Shown: in pieces, positions 17,015 to 25,267 of the stretch | Layout: each line of letters starts with the position of its first letter | Numbering within the stretch: position 1 is the first letter of the stretch | From: Deltaproteobacteria bacterium | GTDB taxonomy: Bacteria; Myxococcota_A; UBA9160; UBA4427 | Reading direction: 5' to 3' | Assembly: GCA_029261835.1 (NCBI GenBank) | Contig: JAJDAO010000061.1 | Coordinates: 62,001 to 126,000, forward strand | Length of the DNA: 64,000 nucleotides | Program-made: the position numbers and the translations under genes | The notes under the pieces: generated by a model | The model's input: only the letters and a program-made list of their open reading frames with translations | What the model was told of the DNA's origin: nothing | Databases searched by the model: none

Positions 17015-18223
17015 CTATCGCGGGCCACGCCGCTCGGCTTCTCCGAGCACACAGCGCACGCCTGCCTCCCGCTCCATCTCGGCAACGCACCTGTTGCAGT
17101 GGTTGCAGGCCGATTCGGTGAGCTCGCCCGCCTGCATGCGACTCACCAGATCGGGCTCGCAAATGAGCGCCCGCCCCAGTGCGATCAGCTCGAAGCCCTC
17201 CTCGACGGCACGGTCCATGGTCTCGAGCCGCGTCACGCCTCCCAGCAGCATGATGGGCAGCTTCACCGCCTGGCGGAAACGACGGGCGCTCGGCAGGAAG
17301 AAGGCCTCCTCGAACTCGTACTTGCGGATCAGGAACGGCCCGCATACCAGGAGCCCGAACTTGCGCACCCAGTCGGACTCGTAGCGAATCATCTCGCGAA
17401 GGGGCACGTCGCCTCGCATCAAGAACATCGGGGTGCGGGTCGTGTGTCCGCCGGTGAGCTGCAGCGCGTCGACGCTGCCGTCGGCCTCGAGCATGCGCGC
17501 CACCTCCACGCCCTCCTCGAGAGCGAGCCCACCCTCGAAGCCATCCTCCATGTTGAGCTTCGGATAGACCGCCACTCGAGAGCCCGCCGCCTCACGGACA
17601 GCGCGCATCACTTGCCGCGGAAACCGGGCTCGGTTCTCTAGACTTCCGCCCCAACGGTCTCGTCGGCGGTTGTTGTACGGGCTGAGGAACTGACTCAGCA
17701 GATATCCGTGCCCCATGTGAACCTCGATCGTGTCGAAGCCCGCACGAGCAGCCAGTGCAGCCGCCGCTGCATACTCACGCGTCATGCGCTCGAAGTCCGC
17801 CTCGCTCATGGCGCGCGAGAAGCGCTGCGAATGAGGGCTGAACATTCTGGAGGGACCCACGGGACGGGTTCCGGTGGCACGCGGATGGGCGAACCAGCCG
17901 GCGTGGCCGAGTTGGATGCCCGCCTTCGCGTCCTCCGAGTGCATCGCATCGGCGAACCGCCGCAGGCCCGGCAGCGCCTCATCGCGCATCCAGATCTGGT
18001 CGCCGAAGGTGCGGCCCTCGAACGAGACCGAACAGTAGGCGAGTGTGCTCACGGCGACGCCGCCGGCCGCAAAGGATCGATGCCATTCGATCAGCTGGTC
18101 GGTGACGACACCGTTGCGCGACATGCCCTCGTTGGTGCCGCACTTGATGACACGGTTTCGCAGGTGGACGGGGCCTAGCTGTAGGGACGTGAAGACGGGG
18201 TGGCTGTTCTGGCGATCGGCCAT
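17015..18223 (-). CDS. NADH:flavin oxidoreductase (old yellow enzyme, Fe-S subtype)
   Basis: A 402-residue TIM-barrel flavoprotein. RNRVIKCGTNEGMSRNG, IQLGHAGWFA and HMGHGYLLSQFLSPYNNRR (active-site His pair and Tyr region) match the old-yellow-enzyme family. The C-terminal CNHCNRC plus a Cys 11 residues on (GVRC) match the [4Fe-4S]-binding subtype of 2,4-dienoyl-CoA reductase. However, the protein ends just after that cluster and lacks the FAD/NADH domain of the long enzymes. The start at 18223 has GGAG 8 bases upstream. It is first in the operon with the molybdopterin enzyme (41 bp downstream) and may exchange electrons with it. A reduction of an unsaturated CoA ester or ketone is plausible. 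Confidence 0.9.
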   Translation of the reverse strand: MADRQNSHPVFTSLQLGPVHLRNRVIKCGTNEGMSRNGVVTDQLIEWHRSFAAGGVAVSTLAYCSVSFEGRTFGDQIWMRDEALPGLRRFADAMHSEDAKAGIQLGHAGWFAHPRATGTRPVGPSRMFSPHSQRFSRAMSEADFERMTREYAAAAALAARAGFDTIEVHMGHGYLLSQFLSPYNNRRRDRWGGSLENRARFPRQVMRAVREAAGSRVAVYPKLNMEDGFEGGLALEEGVEVARMLEADGSVDALQLTGGHTTRTPMFLMRGDVPLREMIRYESDWVRKFGLLVCGPFLIRKYEFEEAFFLPSARRFRQAVKLPIMLLGGVTRLETMDRAVEEGFELIALGRALICEPDLVSRMQAGELTESACNHCNRCVAEMEREAGVRCVLGEAERRGPR

Positions 18224-18402
18224 GCGCAGGGCTCCACACTCTTCGGGCCCGGAGGGCACCGGGCGGAACAGCTTAGCCCGGATCGTTCATCTGAGGTCGG
18301 CCGCGAGAGGGCACATCTTCGCAAGACCGTCGTGAACAATTTGCATTGGCCCTGATGCGCCGGCATGACCGCGGCCGAGCTATCGACCGGCGCGCCGCTC
18401 CG

Positions 18403-18978
18403 TCAGCTCGAGCAAGTTGTCCCGTCGTCGTCGGCCGACCGACGCTCGCACGGGATACTGTCGCCGTCAAAGGAGAGGACACAGCCCGTCTCCAGGAGCG
18501 CCCGCAGAGCTTTGCGGCCGCGGTGCAGGATGACGCGCGAGTTGGCCTCCGAGATGTCGAGCAGGGCGGCGATTTGGGGATGCGTCAGTCCGGCCGCATC
18601 GTGGAAAGCAACCACGTCACACTGCGGCTGGGGGAGCTGCAGAACGAACTCGCCGATACAGGCCGTCATCTCGGCCTCCATGACCTCGTACTCGGGGTCT
18701 TCGTTCGCCGGTAGCTGCTCACTCGCCTCGCCGTCGGACGACGCGATTGGATTGCGATCGCTCGCTCGGTAGTGATCCCGAACCAAGTTGAGCGCGATGG
18801 CGCAGAGCCAGCTCCGCTGGCTCGCGTCGCCACGATGAGCGCTCTGGGTACGCTGAGCCCGGAGGAAGGTCTCCTGGACAATGTCCTCCGCCAGGCTCTC
18901 ATCCTTGACGAGCCGCAACACGAAGCGGCGCACCATTTCGCGATGCTGCACTCCACTCTCGAGTGAAGTCTCGGCCAT
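18403..18978 (-). CDS. ECF-type RNA polymerase sigma factor
   Basis: A 191-residue sigma-70 family factor. Region 2 spans about residues 14-75 (DESLAEDIVQETFLRAQRTQ, then WLCAIALNLVRDHYRA). Region 4 spans about 110-160 (AGLTHPQIAALLDISEANSR). A C-terminal tail beyond region 4 carries Cys166 and Cys177 in GCVLSFDGDSIPCERR and a further Cys189, which might sense metal or redox state. No anti-sigma gene adjoins it. It lies 96 bp downstream of the RND exporter gene on the same strand. Since that operon has an ECF-type promoter (21512-21538), the sigma factor may drive its own transcription. Its own 5' spacer lacks the same promoter pattern. Confidence 0.9.
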   Translation of the reverse strand: MAETSLESGVQHREMVRRFVLRLVKDESLAEDIVQETFLRAQRTQSAHRGDASQRSWLCAIALNLVRDHYRASDRNPIASSDGEASEQLPANEDPEYEVMEAEMTACIGEFVLQLPQPQCDVVAFHDAAGLTHPQIAALLDISEANSRVILHRGRKALRALLETGCVLSFDGDSIPCERRSADDDGTTCSS

Positions 18979-19074
18979 CGTGCCCCCGCCGCGACCCAGA
19001 AGCCATCTCAGGCGTTTCGGCTGCCACGGACGCTATCACGCGCACTGTTCCTCCGCCATATGGGCCTGACGCAC

Positions 19075-21477
19075 TCAAGAGACATGGCCGGGCTCGGCGC
19101 GAGGCGAGTGGCGGTGCAACGGGGGTGGTCCACTCGGCAAGACGGCGGTCTCCCGAGTGGGCTGGGTCTTCAGGAGCAGAGCGGGCAGAAAGATCATGTC
19201 CATCGCGCAGGCCAGCATGATCGTGATTGCCGCCATCAATCCCATGTCGGCGTTCATCTTGTAGCCGGAGAGAGCCAAGACGAGAAAGCCCGCCATCAGG
19301 GACACGGTGGTGATACACATCGCCGTGCCGACCGTTCGATACGAATGACGAATGGCCGTCGGCGGATCCATGCCGTGCTGCCGGCGAGCGCGCAGATACT
19401 TGGACAGGAAGTGCACGCTGTCGTCCACCACAATCCCCAGCGTCATGGCCACGATGATCGAGAGCCCCAGACCAACGCGTCCGACGCTGAAGCCCCAGAC
19501 GCCGAAAGCCATGAGGGCGGGCGTGAGGTTCGGTATCAGGCTCAGCAGACCCAGCTTCCAGCTCCGTAGAGCGACGACCAGCAGCAATGAGATCAGCACC
19601 AGCGCTCCGAACGAAGCCCCGAGCATACTCTCGATATTGCGCTCCGATATGTGTGCCCAGATGATCGAAAGGCCTGAGCCATAGGTGAACATGCTCTCGG
19701 GCGCATTGTCCTTCAGCCAGGCACGAGCTCGTGTGTCCATCTCCCGCAGCTCTCTGGTGTTGGCACCCCTGAGGCTGACGATCATGCGGGAGGCAGAGCG
19801 GTCCGCATCGAGTTCGTCGTTGAGATCCAGGCCGGCGGAGAGTGACATCTCATAGAGGAGCAGGTATTGGGCCGCCAGCTCGCGACTCGCCGGAATCTGA
19901 AAGTAGGCGTCGTCATCTCCGTGCATGTTCCTATTGAGCCGCTTCATGATCGTCGTGAAGGCATTGACGTGGACCACCTTCGGCTGCTCCCGGTACCAGC
20001 TCGAGAATTCCTCCACCTTCTCCAAGTACGCCGGGTCGTTGACGCCACCCGGCTCTCCTGACTCGAGGGAGTAGTGGATGGAGTTCGCGCCGGTCAGGTT
20101 TTCATCGATGAAGTCCGTAGCCCTGCGAATCTCGTAGCGCTCGCTGAAGTACTTGATGAAGTCGTCGTGCAGTTCGACCTGTGTGATGCCGAGCATGGCC
20201 ACCAGGATCAGTCCCGCACTGGCCCAGAGGATGCCGGTCGGCCGATCGATGACGAAGTCCGCAAGGATGTCTAGCCGGCGCCACTGAGTGACGGCCCGGG
20301 GCTTGACTTGCAGCGGCAGAGCCGCCATCAGCGCCGGCAGGAAGATCACCGAGTAGAAGAAGGCTGCGGTCACGCCCATTGATACGACATTGCCCAGGTC
20401 GCGAAACGGGGGCGCATCCGAGAAGTTCATCGTCAGAAAGCCGATCGCCGTAGTGGCGCTGGTCAGGAATACGGGCTGTAGATTCATGCCGAGCGATTCA
20501 GCCACTGCCATGTGTCTTTGCTTTCCCTGCCGCAACTGAGAGAACAAGGTCACGAGGATGTGCACGCTGTCGGCGACGGCCAACGTCAGGATGATGGTCG
20601 GCGCATTGGCCGAGGCGGGCGTGATGGAAAGGCGCAGCCAACCGGCCAGCCCCATGGCGGTGATGGTTGAGAGAAACATCACGCCGAGCGTGACGAGTGT
20701 GCCGGCGAAGGAGCGCAGCGCAAAGCCAACTACGACGACGAATGTGAGGAGCATCAGAGGAATCAGTGTGGCCATGTCGTCCTGGCTGGCCTCACCGTAG
20801 GAGGCATCCGAGATGACGCTGCCGGCGAGGTGAACGACGAGGTTGGGATGGCGATCCCGCAGCTCATCGCGCATCCGGCGAGCCGCGGCGGCCACTGCCG
20901 GTACTTCCTCGAGCAATTCGCCGGGCAACAGGATGTTGACGTGCACCGAGGTCACGTGTCCGGAGGGCGAGATGAGCCGATTGACGAGCAAAGGTTCAGC
21001 CAGGGCGATTCGTTTCACGGCTGCCAGCTCTTCACCGGACAGACTCTGCGCCCGCTCCACCAGATCATCGACGACCAGGTCGTCACCGTCGGCCCGGCTG
21101 TGCTGGTAGTTCGTGAGCGAATTCACGCGATCAGCGAACGGCAGCTCCCAGGCCGCTTCGGTGAGCTCCTCCACGGCGCTCAGCGTGTCGTGCGTGAAGA
21201 CGTCCCCCTGCGGTGCGACCAAGGCGAAGTAGACGCTGTTGTCTTTGTCGTAGGTCTCTTCCAGCTCCTCTAGTGCGGCGAGCTGCGGGTTGTCGTCGCT
21301 GAAGAACACCCGCATGTCGGTGTTGAAGGTGAGAAACCGTATGCCGCTCGCCGCTGCGAGTACCACGCCCGCGGTGGCCACGATGACGACCCAGCGCCAA
21401 CGCACGACCCAGCGGCCGAATGCGGCGTCGAAGCCCGAACCGTTCACGGAAGCGCCCCCAGAGTCCGTATCCGTCAT
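19075..21477 (-). CDS. RND superfamily (MMPL-type) exporter
   Basis: An 800-residue membrane transporter with two repeats. Each has a leading transmembrane helix (first at about residues 29-49), a large exported loop and a five-helix bundle; TLAVADSVHILVTLFSQL and TLGIVVDDSVHFLSKYL are the paired helix-4-type segments. AltogETHER it matches the MMPL/HpnN class that moves lipids, hopanoids or other hydrophobic compounds across the inner membrane. No periplasmic adaptor or TolC gene is next to it, so it probably works as a stand-alone lipid-type exporter. It is transcribed from the ECF-type promoter at 21512-21538, about 30 bases upstream of its ATG, with the sigma-factor gene behind it. Confidence 0.9.
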   Translation of the reverse strand: MTDTDSGGASVNGSGFDAAFGRWVVRWRWVVIVATAGVVLAAASGIRFLTFNTDMRVFFSDDNPQLAALEELEETYDKDNSVYFALVAPQGDVFTHDTLSAVEELTEAAWELPFADRVNSLTNYQHSRADGDDLVVDDLVERAQSLSGEELAAVKRIALAEPLLVNRLISPSGHVTSVHVNILLPGELLEEVPAVAAAARRMRDELRDRHPNLVVHLAGSVISDASYGEASQDDMATLIPLMLLTFVVVVGFALRSFAGTLVTLGVMFLSTITAMGLAGWLRLSITPASANAPTIILTLAVADSVHILVTLFSQLRQGKQRHMAVAESLGMNLQPVFLTSATTAIGFLTMNFSDAPPFRDLGNVVSMGVTAAFFYSVIFLPALMAALPLQVKPRAVTQWRRLDILADFVIDRPTGILWASAGLILVAMLGITQVELHDDFIKYFSERYEIRRATDFIDENLTGANSIHYSLESGEPGGVNDPAYLEKVEEFSSWYREQPKVVHVNAFTTIMKRLNRNMHGDDDAYFQIPASRELAAQYLLLYEMSLSAGLDLNDELDADRSASRMIVSLRGANTRELREMDTRARAWLKDNAPESMFTYGSGLSIIWAHISERNIESMLGASFGALVLISLLLVVALRSWKLGLLSLIPNLTPALMAFGVWGFSVGRVGLGLSIIVAMTLGIVVDDSVHFLSKYLRARRQHGMDPPTAIRHSYRTVGTAMCITTVSLMAGFLVLALSGYKMNADMGLMAAITIMLACAMDMIFLPALLLKTQPTRETAVLPSGPPPLHRHSPRAEPGHVS

Positions 21478-21511
21478 CGCGAAGCTCCTCAGTCCTTCAA
21501 TCTGCTTCGTT

Positions 21512-21538
21512 GGACGATGAGGGGTGCGAAACCGTTAC
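21512..21538 (-). promoter_or_regulatory. ECF-type promoter for the RND exporter/sigma operon
   Basis: On the minus strand: GTAACG (21538-21533), exactly 16 bp, then CGTCC (21516-21512), continuing AACGA. The plus-strand partner at 21574 has the same two elements at the same spacing. GTAAC/CGTC at 16 bp is an ECF-sigma type layout. Confidence 0.75.
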
Positions 21539-21573
21539 AGCGGGCAGGCGTACAGAGGGATTGCCAGGAGGCC

Positions 21574-21605
21574 GTAACGCTTCTTCGGCTTCGCTCGTCC
21601 AACGA
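21574..21605 (+). promoter_or_regulatory. ECF-type promoter for the AhpD-like gene
   Basis: GTAACG at 21574-21579, a 16-bp spacer, then CGTCCAACGA at 21596-21605. It matches the divergent minus-strand promoter in both elements and spacing, while the two spacers differ in sequence. It lies about 45 bases upstream of the ATG at 21652. Confidence 0.75.
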
Positions 21606-21651
21606 GGCGAGAACATCAACGACCTCAATGCCAAACCGGGAGGAAAGACAA

Positions 21652-22137
21652 ATGGCTCTCACACTGAAGGAGAAGGAGCTGGTCGCCGTCGGCATCTCCG
21701 TAGCGGCGGGCTGCAGGCCTTGCACTCGCTACCACCTGCGGGCTGTACGAGAGGCCGGGGCGTCACAGGACGAGATTCGTGCGGGCCTCCGGGTTGCGCT
21801 GCAGGCGCGCAAGAGCGCTGCCGAGCGAATGGAGCACTGGGCACTCGCGCTGCTGGATGCGGACGAGCAGCAGACTGAGGCGGAGCCGCCCGCGGCTGTC
21901 GATCGGCTGGAGCAGCTCACCGGTCTGGGCGCCACCTTCTCGGTGAACTGCAGCGAGAGCCTGCGCGAGCAGCTGGAGCGCGCCGAGAAGACTCAACTCG
22001 ATCGCGACGAAATCCTCGAGGTCGTGAAGCTTGCTGTCTTCATCAAGCAGATGGCGGCCTCGCACGTCGAGAAGCTGGTCGGATGGGAGCCCGAGGAGAA
22101 GCAACAGTCGGATTCACAGAGCGATCGCTGCTGCTGA
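21652..22137 (+). CDS. Carboxymuconolactone decarboxylase / AhpD-like protein
   Basis: A 161-residue protein containing the AhpD core: C21-x2-C24-x3-H28 in GCRPCTRYHLRAV, within a helix preceded by KEKELVAVGISVAAG. In AhpD this CxxC acts as a peroxidase/thiol-disulfide centre. A second helical half (about 80-140) resembles another copy of the fold without the cysteines. The tail ends in a Cys-Cys pair. The ATG at 21652 follows GGAGG at 8-base spacing. The gene has the same ECF-type promoter as the divergent RND/sigma operon, so it probably belongs to the same regulon and could serve as its redox sensor or detoxifier (inference). Confidence 0.85.
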   Translation: MALTLKEKELVAVGISVAAGCRPCTRYHLRAVREAGASQDEIRAGLRVALQARKSAAERMEHWALALLDADEQQTEAEPPAAVDRLEQLTGLGATFSVNCSESLREQLERAEKTQLDRDEILEVVKLAVFIKQMAASHVEKLVGWEPEEKQQSDSQSDRCC

Positions 22138-22287
22138 GCTTCGCAGCGGCTCACGAACCGTCACCGGCGGCGGCCGTGCGAACGACGAGAGGTGTTGCCG
22201 CTCACGGCTACTTCGTGAGATCATATGTTCGACGACTGTGATCTGCGTCGAAGTATCCAACTATCCGGTACAGAGGTTCAGAAGCCA

Positions 22288-22665
22288 ATGAGTGCGAAGA
22301 GCAATGAGGCTGTCATCCGCGAATTCATCGAGGCATGGTCGCGCCTCGATCCGATCGAGCTCGCCAGCTTCTTTTGTCCCGATGGCGTCTACCACAACAT
22401 GCCGACCGGGCCAGTGGCCGGCCGTGAGAACATCGAACAGATGATCCGAGGCTTCATCGCCACCTGGACCGAAACGAGCTGGGAGATCCTCCATCTGCTG
22501 GCAGACGGCGATGTCGTGACGGCTGAACGCGTCGACCATACGAAGGCCGGTGACAAATCGGTCGATCTCCCCTGTACCGGCGTCTTCGAGATGGAGGACG
22601 GCAAGATCAAGGTCTGGCGGGACTACTTCGACCTCGGAGTCTACTTGCGCGGCATGGCGTCCTGA
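22288..22665 (+). CDS. Limonene-1,2-epoxide hydrolase family protein (SnoaL/NTF2 fold)
   Basis: A 125-residue NTF2-fold protein. All five residues of the limonene-epoxide hydrolase active site appear in the right order: Tyr35 and Asn37 (VYHNMP), Arg81 and Asp83 (AERVDH) and Asp112 (VWRDYFD). That supports real epoxide hydrolysis rather than a generic SnoaL protein. The ATG at 22288 removes an unlikely 21-residue extension; its ribosome site (AGAGG) is rather distant. It stands between the AhpD-like gene and the MoaD-like gene, in the same direction, with a 150-bp gap upstream. Natural substrates could be terpene or steroid epoxides; this is inference from the family. Confidence 0.8.
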   Translation: MSAKSNEAVIREFIEAWSRLDPIELASFFCPDGVYHNMPTGPVAGRENIEQMIRGFIATWTETSWEILHLLADGDVVTAERVDHTKAGDKSVDLPCTGVFEMEDGKIKVWRDYFDLGVYLRGMAS

Positions 22666-22701
22666 AACCAGCCGCTGAGCGTGTAGCGCGGAGGTGCGCC
22701 G

Positions 22702-22977
22702 TTGAAAGTCACCGTGAGGATCCCCCAGAACCTCCGCGGCTATTGCGATGATCGTGAGCTCATCGAAGTCGATGGCGCTCGCGTTGGGGACGTGCTGACG
22801 AATCTCACGCGACGCTTCCCCCTGCTCGCGCCAAGGTTGGTCGACGCGGGAGGACGGCTCCTCCCGCACCTGATCATCATTCGTAACGAGCACGTGCTGC
22901 CCCGGCGGGACGTGCACGAAGTCACACTGGCAGAGGACGACGAGCTGCGTGTCTTCACAGCTGCGGCGGGCGGCTGA
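22702..22977 (+). CDS. MoaD/ThiS-like sulfur-carrier protein (TTG start)
   Basis: A 91-residue ubiquitin-fold protein that begins KVTVRIPQNLRG and ends in a free Gly-Gly, the thiocarboxylate-forming terminus of MoaD, ThiS and related carriers. The TTG start is supported by GGAGG 8 bases upstream and by the fold starting at once. It ends exactly where the aldehyde:ferredoxin oxidoreductase gene ends on the other strand (TGA at 22975-22977, next gene's stop at 22978). MoaD relatives supply sulfur to the metal-binding pterin, so a role in the tungstopterin cofactor of the neighbour is attractive. No E1-type activating enzyme is in the window. Confidence 0.8.
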   Translation: MKVTVRIPQNLRGYCDDRELIEVDGARVGDVLTNLTRRFPLLAPRLVDAGGRLLPHLIIIRNEHVLPRRDVHEVTLAEDDELRVFTAAAGG

Positions 22978-24867
22978 CTAGGCGGGTCCGATCTCGGTTT
23001 CCCCGAGCAGCGCGTCGAATCGGGCCAGCACGCGACGGCGCAGCTCGCTGAAGAACTCCGGCGTGTTGAAGTAGGGCAGGCCGATGGCGGGGTTCTCCTG
23101 CAACGCCTCCGGCGGCAGCGCGTAGTCCTCCTCGCCGAAGCCCTGGAGCCGCTCGAGGCGGTAGCCGCGCAGGAAGGTGCGAAGAATCAGTGCACGCAGC
23201 TCGGCAACATCGAGCTCGAGGCCGCTGATGGCGCGCACGAGCTGCACCATCTCCTCGTCGGGGAGCCCGGCGAACTTGCAGGTCCCGAGGATGTCGTCGC
23301 GCAGGATGCTGATACCCCTGCGCGGGTTGCTGATCGCGTCCACCCAGTAGTCGAGCCCGGTCTCGCGCTCGTTCAGCAGCAGCAGATAGGTGCGCATGGA
23401 CATGTGCCCTCCCGCCAGGGCCCACGGATAGCCGGGGTTGGTCTGCGGCAGGTAGGCGGGAAACTCGATGCCTTTGCTGTGCATGGCGAACTCGCCTTCG
23501 GCCAGCTGTTCCGAGAGGCGCAGCACGCCCTGTCCGAGCTGATCCATCTCGCCCTTGCCGATGGACTCGAGAGCTCGCCGGGCCGCATCGAAGTCCCCGT
23601 ACGACAGGCCACCGGCGATCGGCGCGCCGGGGTGACGGCGGTTGTACTCCATCGCATAGCTGAGACAGACTCCAGCCGAGATGGCATCGAGTCCGAGACC
23701 ATCGACGAGCTCGGTGAGATCGCAGGCCTTGTCGACATCGTAGATACCGATATTGGACGACAGCAGATCGAGAGGCTCGAAGTCGAGCTTGGCGCGAAAA
23801 CGGCCCGTTCCACCCTTCTCGTCGCGGTCGTAGACATTCTTGTGGCAGCGAATTGCACAGCCGTAGCACGCCTCGCCTCGGATCACGTAGCGGCCCAGCC
23901 CTTCGACGTTCTCCCGGTAGAGCGCTTCCGAGACATCACTGCCCGTGTGCGAGAAATTTCGCTCGGGCAGAGCGTGCTCCGGGTTGAGTGCCGTGTAGTT
24001 GGCCCAGGTCCCGCCGAGACCGCCGGTCTTCGGCTCCCGAAAACGGCGGCTCCCGTCACCCGTCGCGACCTGCTTGTTGAGCGCCTTGACCAGCGGCACC
24101 GGCCGCGGGGCCTTGCTGTACGGCGCATCGGCGATGATGGCCAGCAGATTCTTGGAGCCCATGATGCTCCCCATACCGCCCCGCCCACAGAAGCGTGCCT
24201 TCGCGTCGCCGCTCTTGAGCTGATTCTCGGTCGAGAGTGCGATGGCGCCGTAGCGCACGGCGCGGTAGTGCTCGCCCGCCGGACCGATGACCGCGAAGTG
24301 GGCGCCCGGGAATCGGCGCGCCAGCACTTGGATCTTGTCATTGGTACGACGGCCGACCAGCTCCTCCGCATCCTCGAAGCGAAATTTCGGAACCGACGCT
24401 CCGTCTGGAAGTGCGATGTGAAGCAGGCTAGGGCGCTGGCAACAGCCGACGAAGAGGATCTCGTCGATCCCGAGCAGGCGAATCTGTGTGCCGAACTTCC
24501 CGCTCCCGGCGCTCCACATCGCCGACGGCTGCCCCGTCCCCGAGCGCTTGAGCGGAGAGAAGGCGTGGAAGAACGTGCGCAGGCCAGTCATCACAGGACT
24601 TCCGGTCAGACGACCGAGATTCAGCAGCAGTGGGGCCTGCGGCAGGTAGGCGTCCTCGACACGCGCGCTCTCCAATAGCTTCAAGCCACGGGCGATCCCG
24701 CCCAACACGTCCTCGAGGTCCTCGCATGTGAGACGCTCCCGCACCACTCTTCCCGTGGTCAGATCTACATCGTAGTGCTCGAGTGCGAAATCCCGAGGAC
24801 CAAGCCCGGCGGCGGTTTGCCCGCCCGTACCCGCAGCCCGAGAAGCATCGTCAGCCATTGAATTCAT
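22978..24867 (-). CDS. Aldehyde:ferredoxin oxidoreductase (tungstopterin enzyme)
   Basis: A 629-residue AOR-family enzyme. The N-terminal domain carries the pterin-binding region (CGRGGMGSIMGSKNLLAI). The [4Fe-4S] cysteines are C-x2-C-x3-C in CYGCAIRCHKN, with the distal Cys in DILGTCKFAGL. AOR enzymes oxidise aldehydes to acids, or reduce acids, using ferredoxin and a tungsten bis-pterin. The ATG at 24867 is used; another ATG at 24858 (MADDASR) is equally possible, and neither has a strong ribosome site. A short unknown gene lies 31 bp upstream in the same direction, and the MoaD-like gene abuts it tail to tail. Such enzymes are uncommon beside P450 and other aerobic genes. Confidence 0.9.
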   Translation of the reverse strand: MNSMADDASRAAGTGGQTAAGLGPRDFALEHYDVDLTTGRVVRERLTCEDLEDVLGGIARGLKLLESARVEDAYLPQAPLLLNLGRLTGSPVMTGLRTFFHAFSPLKRSGTGQPSAMWSAGSGKFGTQIRLLGIDEILFVGCCQRPSLLHIALPDGASVPKFRFEDAEELVGRRTNDKIQVLARRFPGAHFAVIGPAGEHYRAVRYGAIALSTENQLKSGDAKARFCGRGGMGSIMGSKNLLAIIADAPYSKAPRPVPLVKALNKQVATGDGSRRFREPKTGGLGGTWANYTALNPEHALPERNFSHTGSDVSEALYRENVEGLGRYVIRGEACYGCAIRCHKNVYDRDEKGGTGRFRAKLDFEPLDLLSSNIGIYDVDKACDLTELVDGLGLDAISAGVCLSYAMEYNRRHPGAPIAGGLSYGDFDAARRALESIGKGEMDQLGQGVLRLSEQLAEGEFAMHSKGIEFPAYLPQTNPGYPWALAGGHMSMRTYLLLLNERETGLDYWVDAISNPRRGISILRDDILGTCKFAGLPDEEMVQLVRAISGLELDVAELRALILRTFLRGYRLERLQGFGEEDYALPPEALQENPAIGLPYFNTPEFFSELRRRVLARFDALLGETEIGPA

Positions 24868-24898
24868 CCATGCGTCTCGCCATGCCCTGCGAGCAGAT

Positions 24899-25267
24899 TC
24901 AGTGGCCGAACCGAATGGGCGCCACCTGACGGCGCATGCCGAGCGGACTGAAGCCGTGTTCGGCCAGCACCTGTCGCTCGAGCTCGACGATGAAATCCCG
25001 CGCCGCCTCCAATACCTGCTCGAGCTGGAACACGCAGCTCGAGGGCAGGTCCTGCTGAACCGAGGTCAGGTACCAGCCCTGCATTCCGCGACGAACCTCG
25101 AAGAGTGAGCGCAGGGTCGACGAGCGGCCGCCGAAGGCGAAGGGCTCTCCGGTATGGGACACGCGCTCGGCCCAGTCGGACAACGCAAGTGCTAGCTCGA
25201 TCACCGGAAATTCGACATCCCTGTACAGCAGCTCGCCGCCGACGAAGAGCCGAAACTCGGCGACCAC
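24899..25267 (-). CDS. Conserved hypothetical protein upstream of the AOR gene
   Basis: At least 122 residues, no signal peptide and no family I can name firmly. It has a strand-rich first half (VAEFRLFVGGELLYRDVEF) and a C-terminal helix (LEQVLEAARDFIVELERQVL), and looks like a small mixed alpha/beta protein. The GTG start at 25267 is uncertain: the same frame remains open and protein-like (EGGAADFLSFDFVLSD) back to a stop at 25391-25393 but offers only CTG. A non-standard start or a lost upstream ATG is possible. It precedes the AOR gene by 31 bp on the same strand, so they probably share a transcript. Confidence 0.55.
   Translation of the reverse strand: MVAEFRLFVGGELLYRDVEFPVIELALALSDWAERVSHTGEPFAFGGRSSTLRSLFEVRRGMQGWYLTSVQQDLPSSCVFQLEQVLEAARDFIVELERQVLAEHGFSPLGMRRQVAPIRFGH

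Noticed and set aside
23404..24678. 424-codon plus-strand frame within the AOR gene
   Set aside because: Exactly opposite a gene with intact AOR motifs; composition is typical of antisense shadows.
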